The translations under genes were made by a program, and so were the position numbers. 64,000 bases of DNA. Origin: Actinomycetota bacterium. Lineage in GTDB: Bacteria; Actinomycetota; Nitriliruptoria; Nitriliruptorales; JAHWKO01. Numbering within the stretch: the first letter of the stretch is position 1; each line of letters starts with the position of its first letter. The notes beneath the pieces were generated by a model. It searched no databases. It saw only the letters and a list, made by a program, of their open reading frames with translations, and was not told where the DNA came from. The stretch is from contig JAHWKO010000002.1 of assembly GCA_019347855.1 (NCBI GenBank), positions 16,088 to 80,087 on the forward strand, read 5' to 3'. This document shows, piece by piece, positions 1 through 7,633 of the stretch.

Positions 1-1
1 G

Positions 2-106
2 GTGGACCTGTTCGGCGACGTCGAGCTGGATCTGGTCAGCGGGGCCGCGACGGCAGCGAGCGGCTTGCCGTGGCCGTTCGATCCCGCGGGTCGGTGCTCC
101 TGTTGA
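2..106 (+). CDS. C-terminal fragment of an unidentified protein (cut by window start)
   Basis: The second forward frame is open from the first base of the window and ends at a TGA at 104-106, giving 34 residues that end in ...DPAGRCSC. Third codon positions are nearly all G or C, as in the confirmed genes here, which is why I take it as the tail of a real gene rather than chance. It converges on the heparinase-like gene, with about 65 bases between. The fragment is too short to assign a family or function. Confidence 0.45.
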   Translation: MDLFGDVELDLVSGAATAASGLPWPFDPAGRCSC

Positions 107-170
107 GCCTCACGCGGCGCGGCCACGGTCCGACATCATCGTCGTCCCCGACCAGGTCTACTTCTCCGCG

Positions 171-2888
171 TCACCCGGAGAAGACGATGTGGTCCCCGTC
201 GCGCGTGTAGGGCACGGGATCGCCTCCGACCGTGACCGTCTCGATCGGTTGGGGGGCCAGGACGCGGTAGGTGGCGCCGTCGGGGCCCACGGCTCGGATG
301 GTGTCGCCCGAGACGACGACCGTGGCGGGGCCGCCGCCCACCTCGACGTAGACACGGCCGTCGACGGTCAGGCTCGCGCCCGCCGCGAGCACCGTCTCGG
401 CTTGCGGGCCGCACCCGGGACCGTCGCCGCGCGCTACCTCGGGGCGCAGAGCGGCGCAGCGCCGCTCGCGAGCCACCGCCGGGGGACCGTCGGCCGCGTC
501 CGGCAGCACCGTCACCTGGGCGACGTCGCCGTCGGTCGCGAGCCGGTCCGACGAGACGCCGAACGAGCCGTAGGCCGCGGACGCGACCAGCGCCTCGCCT
601 CCCTCCCACGTGACCGAGACGACGTTCCCGCCGACGACCTCGAGGGTGCTCACGCCAGCCGCATCCTCGCCCGGCGCGGTCAGCGCGAGCACCGCGAGGT
701 GCTCCATCGCGACATGACGCTGGTCCTGGTCATCCTCCGAGACGATCACGGTGTGGGTCAACGGCTGGTCGAACAGGGTGTAGACCACATGTGGCCACGG
801 TTCGAGGTCGATGCGTCGGGCGCCACCGGCGTCGGTCACGGCCGCCGTGAGCGTCCCACCCGAGGGGGCACGGATGGTGAAGCCGCCCGCGCCGTCGGCG
901 GTCACGACGTTGGCGCCGTCGGTGTGCATCTGCCACTCGTAGTCGTGCGGGGTCCCGTCGAGGTCGAGGCGATCGGCGACCGCGAGGATCACCGGCTGGC
1001 CCGGCGTGCGGCTGAACACCAGGTCGCGCTCGGCGTACCGCACGTCTCCCGGCTGCCTGTCGTCGTTGACGTCGTAGGCCATGCTGAGGTCGGAGCGGAC
1101 CAGTGTCCGGTCGGGACTGTCGACGTAGGTGCCGATCGTGTCCTGCTTCCGGGCGCCGACGGCGAACTCCCACTGCGTCCGACGACCACGGTCACGCCAC
1201 TCGCCGACGATCGGGACGTTGTGACCCTCTGCGCGGCCGTTGTCCATCCTGGCGTCGCGCCGACTGCAGCCCTGCAAGGTGTGGAGGACGAAGTCGTCGC
1301 AGGAGTAGTTGCTCCCGTAGCCGGAGTCGAGCGCGAACCGGTCGCCGTAGCCGTACAGCGTGAAGCTGCCCATGTCCTCCTGGAAGTGGCCGCCCGGGTG
1401 ATCGTGCTTGGCCTCGAACGTGGCCAGCACCTCACCGGTGCCGTCCTCCCAGCCGGTACGCAGGTTGACCAGCCCGTACTCCGGGTAGAACCGCGAACGG
1501 TCGGCGACCTCCGACGGGTCGGTGCGAGGCAACTCGTCCGGCGCCTGGTGGTAGAGGATCGTGAAGACCTCAGCCGAGCGCCAGCAGGCGAAGAACCGGT
1601 TCGGGTCCTCCACCCTGTCCGTGCAGGTCTGGTTGCCGGTGAGCGGATCCGCCACGAAGACCGGATCGGACGTGAACACGGCGTCCCCCTGCGGTCCCAC
1701 CGTGTGGTCGTACAGCCAGGCCGTCACCCCGTCGGGCCGGACGTTGAACAGCATCGGGATGACCTCGTGCAGGGGGGGCAGCGACTCCGCCGAGTCGTTG
1801 CGCGGCACGAAGCGCGTACCGCGTCCGGGCTGCTGCTCGAACGCGAGCCACACGGCCAACTCGGTGAGACCGGTCCCGGCGATCGGGTCCTCGCCGCGCA
1901 GCCGCTCGTAGGCGAACGCGAACGGCAGCGCGTTGTGCAACCCGTAGCCGGCGTAGGTCACGCCCTCCGCGCCGTCACCCTGGGATCCGAAGCCGCGCTC
2001 GAAGTAGGGGAAGACCCGCTCCCGTGCCACGCTCATCCACGGCTCGAGGTCGGGTACGGGCTCCTCTGGCTCTCCCGCTCTCTGGAACTCCTCTCCCTCG
2101 ATCGCGAGCAGCACCAGCCCGTTGCCGCCGCCGCAGACACCGGTCCAGTTGAACCACGCCTGGTCGTAGAAGAAGTCCCGGTCGAGGCAGCTGAACACCG
2201 ATGGGGCGGGGAAGTTGCCGTCGGGTGCGACCGGGTTGGTCTCTTCCAGGTCAGCAACCAAGGATCCGACGATCAGGTTCCGCTCCTCGGCGGTCATCAA
2301 GTGGTAGGTCCAGTCGAAGGCCAACGCCACGCCCGTGGTCAGGTCGCCTTCGCCCAGCTCGTTGCGGTTCCAGCCGGGCCAGTGGTCGGACAGCTCGACC
2401 AGCAACTCGATGGCGTGTCGCCCGTAGCGCCGCCGGTCTGCATCGTCAGGGGCTACCAACGAGGCGAAGGCGAGGTCGGTCAGCCACGTGCGCATCTCGT
2501 TCTGGGAGAAGATGCTGTCGTAGAGGGCCCAGTCCTCGTTCTCCCCCAGCCTCAGGCCGCCCTCCCGCACGGTGACCGGCGTCGGGTCGTTGACGAACAT
2601 CGGGTTGACGTAGTTCGGGTGGCCGGGAGTGGTGTACGAGTCCACCTTCTCCCGCAGCTTCGCCCACGCCAGAGCGGACTCCCCGCTGGTGACCCGCTGA
2701 CGCAAGCCCTCGACCTCCTCCGGACCGAACAACAGGCGCGGGTGAGTGGCCGCGACCGTGCCGGAATCGAACGTCGATGACTCCGCAGCGAGCGTCCCGG
2801 TCTCGGGCACCGACGCGGCCGCAGAGGACGCTGCCAGGGTCGCGAGGACCGTCGTGACCACCAGCAGGAAGCGGGACGCGTGCCTCAA
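171..2888 (-). CDS. Secreted heparinase II/III-family polysaccharide lyase
   Basis: Predicted 905-residue exported protein. It starts at TTG (2886-2888), behind GAGAGGAG with 7-base spacing. The N-terminus is a typical signal peptide: MRHAS, a hydrophobic run, then an SSAAASV cleavage region. Residues about 60-450 resemble the (alpha/alpha) toroid of heparinase II/III-like lyases. Around residues 485-505 lies the family core with HPGGH followed by EDMGSF, then a DSGYGS motif, and the rest is beta-sandwich. Such enzymes cleave uronic-acid-containing polysaccharides by beta-elimination; the substrate (alginate, heparinoid, ulvan-like or other) cannot be read from sequence. The gene has its own promoter with a strong palindrome between -35 and -10, so it is likely co-regulated with the rest of the island. 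It lies downstream of two sugar oxidoreductases on the same strand. Confidence 0.8.
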   Translation of the reverse strand: MRHASRFLLVVTTVLATLAASSAAASVPETGTLAAESSTFDSGTVAATHPRLLFGPEEVEGLRQRVTSGESALAWAKLREKVDSYTTPGHPNYVNPMFVNDPTPVTVREGGLRLGENEDWALYDSIFSQNEMRTWLTDLAFASLVAPDDADRRRYGRHAIELLVELSDHWPGWNRNELGEGDLTTGVALAFDWTYHLMTAEERNLIVGSLVADLEETNPVAPDGNFPAPSVFSCLDRDFFYDQAWFNWTGVCGGGNGLVLLAIEGEEFQRAGEPEEPVPDLEPWMSVARERVFPYFERGFGSQGDGAEGVTYAGYGLHNALPFAFAYERLRGEDPIAGTGLTELAVWLAFEQQPGRGTRFVPRNDSAESLPPLHEVIPMLFNVRPDGVTAWLYDHTVGPQGDAVFTSDPVFVADPLTGNQTCTDRVEDPNRFFACWRSAEVFTILYHQAPDELPRTDPSEVADRSRFYPEYGLVNLRTGWEDGTGEVLATFEAKHDHPGGHFQEDMGSFTLYGYGDRFALDSGYGSNYSCDDFVLHTLQGCSRRDARMDNGRAEGHNVPIVGEWRDRGRRTQWEFAVGARKQDTIGTYVDSPDRTLVRSDLSMAYDVNDDRQPGDVRYAERDLVFSRTPGQPVILAVADRLDLDGTPHDYEWQMHTDGANVVTADGAGGFTIRAPSGGTLTAAVTDAGGARRIDLEPWPHVVYTLFDQPLTHTVIVSEDDQDQRHVAMEHLAVLALTAPGEDAAGVSTLEVVGGNVVSVTWEGGEALVASAAYGSFGVSSDRLATDGDVAQVTVLPDAADGPPAVARERRCAALRPEVARGDGPGCGPQAETVLAAGASLTVDGRVYVEVGGGPATVVVSGDTIRAVGPDGATYRVLAPQPIETVTVGGDPVPYTRDGDHIVFSG

Positions 2889-2916
2889 CCGGGTACTCCT
2901 CTCGGACGGGCCGTCG

Positions 2917-2945
2917 AGAGTAAGTGAGGATTCCTAACTAGTCAA
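2917..2945 (-). promoter_or_regulatory. Promoter with operator palindrome for the heparinase-like gene
   Basis: On the minus strand a -35 box TTGACT (2940-2945) and a -10 box TACTCT (2917-2922) are 17 bases apart. The spacer is filled by the near-perfect palindrome GTTAGGAATCCTCAC (2924-2938), the best copy of the recurring motif in this window. The predicted transcript would start about 20 bases before the TTG start codon. A repressor bound here would block RNA polymerase directly; which repressor is unknown. Confidence 0.6.
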
Positions 2946-2966
2946 CATCGAGTGGGCCGTCCCGAC

Positions 2967-3989
2967 TCAGTGCGGGGAGACGACTGGCTCGAGCGGTTCC
3001 CAGTCTGCTGTCTGGCTGGCGCGCCGCGCAGCCAAACAGGCCGCGAGTGCAGGAAGGTGGTCACGCGCAGAGGTGGGGGCCGGTGTGCCCACCTCGAGGG
3101 CCTCGAGCAGCGAGGCCATGACGTGGGCGAACGCGTCGGGCTGGTACGAGTAGGACAGTTCGACCGGAACTTGCTCACCGCCAGGGCGGTGGATCGTGAG
3201 CGCGGCCGGCTCCACTGTCCCGAACTGGTCGTGCCCGTCGAGCACCGCGTCGGACCCCACGATGCGGAAGCTCCAGGGCATCGCCACCGGCGCGTGGCAC
3301 TCCTCGACGACGAGTCCAGCTGCCGGGCCGAAGTCGACCTCGACGAGTACGAGCGAGCGCTGTGCCTCGTCCAGCGGCGTGACGGTCGCACGTACGCGCC
3401 GCGGGTCGAGGCCGGTCCAGTAGCGCAGCAGGTCCATCTCGTGGATCACCATGTCCACCGTGGTGTCCCCGGGCAGTGGGAAGGTCGACCCGATGGTCGC
3501 CGATCGCAACTCGCCGACGGCACCAGAGGAGATCAGTTCGCGCGCTGCGTAGAACGCCGGGGCGTACCGGGCCTGCATGTTGATCGCGAGCAGTCGGCCG
3601 GCCGCCTCGGCCTCGTCCACGAGCGCGGCAGCGTCGAAGAGGTCGTAGAGGAACGGCTTCTGCGCGAGGACGTGGCAGCCAGCCGTAAGGCATTCCCGGA
3701 TGACATCGGCCTTGCCGCTGTCGGGAGGAACGGTGACATCCACGATCTCGGGCCGGACCACTTCGAGCATCTCGCTCAGCGAGGAGAAGACGAACTCGAC
3801 GCCGTACTCCTCCGTGGCCACCCGGCGACGCTCTTCATCGGGCTCGACCGCGGCCACCACATCGATGCCGAGCGACTCGCCCAGCGCTCGGTAGCCGGGC
3901 ATGTGGCAGGCCTGGACCACGCCTCCGAAGCCGACGATCGCGACCCGGTGGCGGCGGTCGATCTTCCACGTTGGCGCCCCGACGTGCAT
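2967..3989 (-). CDS. Gfo/Idh/MocA family NAD(P)-dependent oxidoreductase
   Basis: 340 residues, the usual length for this family. The N-terminal Rossmann fold shows VAIVGFGGVVQ near residue 18, and the conserved EKP-type lysine loop appears as AQKPF near residue 115. The C-terminal half is the alpha/beta dimerisation and substrate domain. These enzymes oxidise or reduce hydroxyls of sugars, inositols or sugar acids using NAD(P); the substrate is not predictable. Its ATG overlaps the stop of the upstream gene by one base (TGATG at 3987-3991), so the two oxidoreductases are translationally coupled and probably act in one pathway. Confidence 0.85.
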   Translation of the reverse strand: MHVGAPTWKIDRRHRVAIVGFGGVVQACHMPGYRALGESLGIDVVAAVEPDEERRRVATEEYGVEFVFSSLSEMLEVVRPEIVDVTVPPDSGKADVIRECLTAGCHVLAQKPFLYDLFDAAALVDEAEAAGRLLAINMQARYAPAFYAARELISSGAVGELRSATIGSTFPLPGDTTVDMVIHEMDLLRYWTGLDPRRVRATVTPLDEAQRSLVLVEVDFGPAAGLVVEECHAPVAMPWSFRIVGSDAVLDGHDQFGTVEPAALTIHRPGGEQVPVELSYSYQPDAFAHVMASLLEALEVGTPAPTSARDHLPALAACLAARRASQTADWEPLEPVVSPH

Positions 3990-5065
3990 CAGACGGTCTC
4001 CTCCAGCTTCGAGGTCGTGCGCTCAGGGATCACCGGCACATCCACAGGGCGTCCGCTCGCGGCACTCTCCCGCCATGCCGCGCACGTCTCGGCCACGTGC
4101 ACCGCGGTCTCCACGTCGAGGACCGGCTCGCCCTCGCCACGCACCGCCGCGATGAAGCGGTCCACCTCGAGTACGAGCTGGGACTCCCCGACGTCGAAGG
4201 GCACCTTCGATTCGCCGGTCGCGTCGAGCACCTGGACCGTCTCGCCGGGGCCGTGGTAGCGGGCGACACCCTCGGTCCCGATCAGTTCCGCCTCGTGCAT
4301 CGGTAGGGGCCACTCGCCGATGGTGAAGCGCACGACCGCGGTGGCGAAACGTTCGTCTACCATCTCGACGATCGCCGCCAGCTGGTCTGGCAGCGCGTCA
4401 TGGTCCGAGGCGGTCTGTCGGGCCACCCCGTGCACGCGGGCCACCGGTCCCATGGTGCGCACGATCGCCTCGATGGGATACCAACCGAGCCAGTTGCAGG
4501 CGTCGCCCTCGCCTGGATCGCTGTACCAGACCTCAGGCGGGAAGTCGTCGTAGTGCCCGTGCTGGTGCATCACGTGCATGGTGAGGAGGCGGCCGATCCG
4601 GCCCTCATCGATCAAACGCAGGAGCGTCGGGTACGGCTGCCACGCTCTCGCGGTCTGACCGGCCGTCACCACCAGACCCGCCTCCCGCGCCGCCAGGTAA
4701 CGCCGCGCCTCCGTCGAGGTCAGAGCGAGCGGCTTCGCGGCGAAGACGTGCACCCCCGCGGCGATCAGGTGCTCCGCGACGGTCGGCATCACCGAGTTGC
4801 GACTGCACAGGAAGGCGGCGTCGATGCCCTCCGTGAGCAGCTCGTCCAGGGACCGGAAGCGGCGCAGGGCCCGCTCGCGCAGGTACTCGCTCACGTCGGC
4901 GACGAAGTCGTTGACGATGGTCCCGTCAGGCAACCCGAGGTCGCAGACGCCCACCACCTCGCAGTCCGGGTGCTCGTCCGCGGCGCTCCAGAAGCCGTGG
5001 GGCCAGAAGGCCGAGTCCAGGCCGACGATCGCCACCCGGACCGGGTCGTTCTCGCCTGATGTCAT
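3989..5065 (-). CDS. Gfo/Idh/MocA family oxidoreductase
   Basis: 358 residues with an N-terminal Rossmann domain (RVAIVGLDSAFWPHGFW near residue 10), an AAKPLALT active-site loop near residue 112, and a C-terminal domain rich in aromatic residues (NWLGWYP). The glycine-rich loop is degenerate compared with the normal GxGxxG, which is seen in some members that bind the cofactor differently. It is the first gene of a two-gene minus-strand operon with the next oxidoreductase. The start is ATG at 5065, behind GGAGG with 9-base spacing. Likely a sugar or cyclitol dehydrogenase; the substrate is unknown. Confidence 0.82.
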   Translation of the reverse strand: MTSGENDPVRVAIVGLDSAFWPHGFWSAADEHPDCEVVGVCDLGLPDGTIVNDFVADVSEYLRERALRRFRSLDELLTEGIDAAFLCSRNSVMPTVAEHLIAAGVHVFAAKPLALTSTEARRYLAAREAGLVVTAGQTARAWQPYPTLLRLIDEGRIGRLLTMHVMHQHGHYDDFPPEVWYSDPGEGDACNWLGWYPIEAIVRTMGPVARVHGVARQTASDHDALPDQLAAIVEMVDERFATAVVRFTIGEWPLPMHEAELIGTEGVARYHGPGETVQVLDATGESKVPFDVGESQLVLEVDRFIAAVRGEGEPVLDVETAVHVAETCAAWRESAASGRPVDVPVIPERTTSKLEETV

Positions 5066-5091
5066 CTCGGCGGGCCTCCTGGCCGCTGTGG

Positions 5092-5109
5092 TTTAGTTAT
5101 ATTCCTAAC
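5092..5109 (-). promoter_or_regulatory. Candidate operator/promoter of the Gfo/Idh/MocA operon
   Basis: Read on the minus strand this is GTTAGGAATATAACTAAA. It holds one perfect half-site of the recurring motif (GTTAGGA) followed by an AT-rich -10-like stretch (TATAAC). The other half of the palindrome is degenerate. It lies about 30 bases before the start codon at 5065. Confidence 0.4.
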
Positions 5110-5217
5110 GAACATCGGTCGTGTGAACGTAGTGGGGGGCCGACCGGGACCGCAAGGCTGCCATGCCCGACTGAGGTTCTTGCCTCCCAAATCTGGCGCG
5201 GACCCGCGCGAGAGTTT

Positions 5218-5239
5218 GTAAGGAACCTGAAGCTACTAT
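5218..5239 (+). promoter_or_regulatory. Candidate promoter/operator of the transporter operon
   Basis: GTAAGGA at 5218-5224 matches one half of the recurring operator, and a -10-like TACTAT follows at 5234-5239. The first gene of the transporter operon starts at 5291, leaving a leader of about 45 bases. The second half-site is poor, so this is a weaker candidate than the heparinase promoter. Confidence 0.35.
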
Positions 5240-5290
5240 AGGCTGGATCACCGGACTCAACCGCGACCGCCCTGGCGGGGAGATCAGACG

Positions 5291-7117
5291 ATGCGACGTT
5301 CGATACACCGACGCTTAGTACCGATGCTCGTCGTGTTCGCGATGCTGGCGGCGGGGTGTTCACGTGTCCCTCCGGGTAGCGAGGTATCCATCGGTGAGGA
5401 GCCGGTGCCCGGACAGGAGTCGTCGACCGGGGAGACGACGGGGTTCGAAGGCGCCGTTCCCGAGACCGGCTTCGGAGCCGGCGAGCCAGGCGCGGGCGAC
5501 GGGACCGGTTCCTCGACGACGGGTGGGTTCGGAGCGACGACGGGGGGCGACGCGGGGACGGGGGGTGACGCGGGGACGGCCGGATCCTCGACCGGTGGCG
5601 GGCAAGACGGCGAAGCGCCGCAGCAACAGCCTCGGTCAGCGGAGGGAGAGACCCAGCCCGCGGCACCTGGATCAGGGCCCGGGATCGACGGGCGCACCAT
5701 CACGGTCGTGTTCCACGAGTGGTTGGAGGACTGCCCGAACGCGCCCAACAACCCGGAGCCGAGGACGTACGCCAAAGCCCGCAAGGTCATGACCGAGTTC
5801 ACCAAGTTCTTCAACGAGTACGTGTTGAAGGAGCGCGGGTGGACGCTGAAGCCGGTGATCGTGGATGACGGTGGCTACTTCTGCCCCGAGCGCCAGCGCG
5901 CGGCGGCGCTCAAGATCGCCAAGGAGATCAAGCCCTTCGCTGCGCTCGGTACGTCAGCGAGCGCACAGGGTCCGATCGTCGCCGACGTCGTGACGCAGGC
6001 CGGCATCTTGCACATGGGCATCGACTGGCAGTTCCAGGCCGACGAGCGCGCCCGGCACCCGTACGCCTGGAACATCTTCCCCACGGCCGAGAAATCGCTC
6101 CAGTTCATGGTGGGCTGGATGGATCGACGTCTCGAGGGGACGAAGGTGCCGGACCGCTCGACGCCTGGGGAACCGGAGGTCGATCGGGTCTACGGCATCC
6201 TCGGTCTCGACGAGCAGGTGGGGCGCAAACTCGTCAAGGCGACTCGGGATTCGATGGCCCAAGCGGGCATCCCGATCAAGGCCACCTACTTCATCTCGCC
6301 GGACACCGGTGTGGCGGCCCAGCAATCCACGAGCGTCGTGGCCAAGATGCGTGAGGACGGGATCAACACGCTGGTCTGGGCACTGCAGTTCGGTGACGGC
6401 AAGGGCTTCTTCGTCCCCTTGACCGAGACGATGGACAAGCAGAACTACCTCCCGGACATCATCCTCGGCACTGGTGGTGCCCCGTTCTTCGAGCAACTCG
6501 CGGCCAAGCGGGTGTGGGCCAACGTCAAGGGGACCAGCCCAGTCGGCATCGTGGGGCTGCGCGTCGCGGTGACGGCGCAGGGCGTCGTGGAGGAGTACGA
6601 CGACATCAACGAGAACAGCAGCGGGTACATCGAGGTGTGGCAGGAGAAGCTCGGACACAACGACATGCCGACCGACGACTACGGGGGCGCGTACAACGTG
6701 TGGACCGAACTCTCCATGCTCGCTGCGGGCATCATGCACGCGGGGGACAGCGTCAACCCGCAGACCTGGGCCGCTGGTCTCGAAACGGCTGGAAAGCCGG
6801 GAGGACAGAACCGGTGCACCGTCGGGCGCTTCATGGGTCGTGACTACAAGCACGTCGGCTCCTACGAGTGGAACGCCGAGCACGACGGCGGCATGGAGGG
6901 CTTCACACCCGTCTACTGGGTGAACAAGCAGACGCCGCTGGGCACCAACGGCTACTACGAGTCGTACGACAACTACGTCTACTTCCTGTCCCCGGACCAG
7001 ATCCCGCCGGAGCCCACGCACGACACGGGCGAGCGGGGAACGGACATCAAGAAGCAGGACCGCATCGGCATAAAACCGTGGAAGAGCTGCTCCGAATTCC
7101 CCAACTACCCGAAGTGA
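5291..7117 (+). CDS. Branched-chain-amino-acid-type ABC substrate-binding lipoprotein
   Basis: 608-residue predicted lipoprotein. A short signal sequence ends in the lipobox LAAGC near residue 20. Residues about 30-125 form a Gly/Ser/Thr/Glu-rich flexible linker. A type-1 periplasmic-binding fold (LivK/Peripla_BP_6 style) then starts at DGRTITVVFHEW. The domain contains the expected ligand-pocket segment with ASAQGPIVADV. It is larger than the usual 400 residues because of the linker. The start ATG has GGGGAGA upstream. It heads the operon with fused Liv permease and ATPase genes. The family handles amino acids, amides, urea and also aromatic or organic acids; the ligand here may be a sugar acid or aglycone, judging only by context. 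Confidence 0.82.
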   Translation: MRRSIHRRLVPMLVVFAMLAAGCSRVPPGSEVSIGEEPVPGQESSTGETTGFEGAVPETGFGAGEPGAGDGTGSSTTGGFGATTGGDAGTGGDAGTAGSSTGGGQDGEAPQQQPRSAEGETQPAAPGSGPGIDGRTITVVFHEWLEDCPNAPNNPEPRTYAKARKVMTEFTKFFNEYVLKERGWTLKPVIVDDGGYFCPERQRAAALKIAKEIKPFAALGTSASAQGPIVADVVTQAGILHMGIDWQFQADERARHPYAWNIFPTAEKSLQFMVGWMDRRLEGTKVPDRSTPGEPEVDRVYGILGLDEQVGRKLVKATRDSMAQAGIPIKATYFISPDTGVAAQQSTSVVAKMREDGINTLVWALQFGDGKGFFVPLTETMDKQNYLPDIILGTGGAPFFEQLAAKRVWANVKGTSPVGIVGLRVAVTAQGVVEEYDDINENSSGYIEVWQEKLGHNDMPTDDYGGAYNVWTELSMLAAGIMHAGDSVNPQTWAAGLETAGKPGGQNRCTVGRFMGRDYKHVGSYEWNAEHDGGMEGFTPVYWVNKQTPLGTNGYYESYDNYVYFLSPDQIPPEPTHDTGERGTDIKKQDRIGIKPWKSCSEFPNYPK

Positions 7118-7138
7118 TGTTCGACCGGGATCGGTGAC

Positions 7139-7633
7139 GTGGGGTTCGGGGCCGCGCGGTTCGTCCCGGTGCTGACGGCCGTGGTGCTGGCCGTCGGTTG
7201 CGGGGTGACCCTCGACGCGCCGGACATCGCACTGATCCTGCAGCCGCAAGGCATCGTCTACGCGGAGGCCGAGGGCGGACGGAAGTTGGTGGGCGGTGAA
7301 ACCATCATCCACGTCGCGAACGGCACCGAGCAGGAGCGCCAGGTCGTCCTGGCCCACCTCGAGAGCGACACGTCCGAGGTGCCGGCCGACCTCCTGGGCG
7401 CTGAGTCGGCGCGTGAGGACGACCGGATCCTGGGCTACTCGCGCGTGCTGAAGCCCGAGGAGACCGAATATGCCGCCGGCGGTGCCGGGAAGGTCACGGA
7501 CGACACCTCGTTCCACGTCTACCTGCGGCCGGGTGACACCTACGTCCTGTTCGACACGCTGCCCCCGGACGGCGATGCGGCTGGCGAACGTCTGGTGCTG
7601 TGGTTGCGACCTGGCGGGCGGGAGCGGCGATGA
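7139..7633 (+). CDS. Small hypothetical lipoprotein in the transporter operon
   Basis: 164 residues starting at GTG. A hydrophobic N-terminal segment ends in a lipobox-like LAVGC near residue 21, so it is probably a membrane-anchored lipoprotein. The mature part has beta-rich patterning (ETIIHVANGTEQERQVVLAHL) that looks like a small immunoglobulin or cupredoxin-like sandwich, without recognisable ligand residues. It lies 21 bases after the binding protein and its TGA overlaps the ATG of the permease (ATGA), so it is translationally coupled to the transporter. I do not recognise a family; an accessory role at the outer face of the transporter is inference from position. Confidence 0.6.
   Translation: MGFGAARFVPVLTAVVLAVGCGVTLDAPDIALILQPQGIVYAEAEGGRKLVGGETIIHVANGTEQERQVVLAHLESDTSEVPADLLGAESAREDDRILGYSRVLKPEETEYAAGGAGKVTDDTSFHVYLRPGDTYVLFDTLPPDGDAAGERLVLWLRPGGRERR

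Noticed and set aside
189..2780. Long plus-strand open frame opposite the heparinase-like gene
   Set aside because: It is a shadow frame caused by high GC; the product is Arg/Val/Gly-rich without domains, and the minus-strand gene has a signal peptide, family motifs, promoter and ribosome binding site.
5470..5640. Repeats of GACGGGG-type units in the binding-protein gene as a tandem repeat element
   Set aside because: They encode a flexible Gly/Thr/Ser linker in frame within a lipoprotein and need no separate explanation.
5954..7516. 520-codon minus-strand frame opposite the binding-protein gene
   Set aside because: No family motifs, and it runs across the boundary of two clear plus-strand genes.
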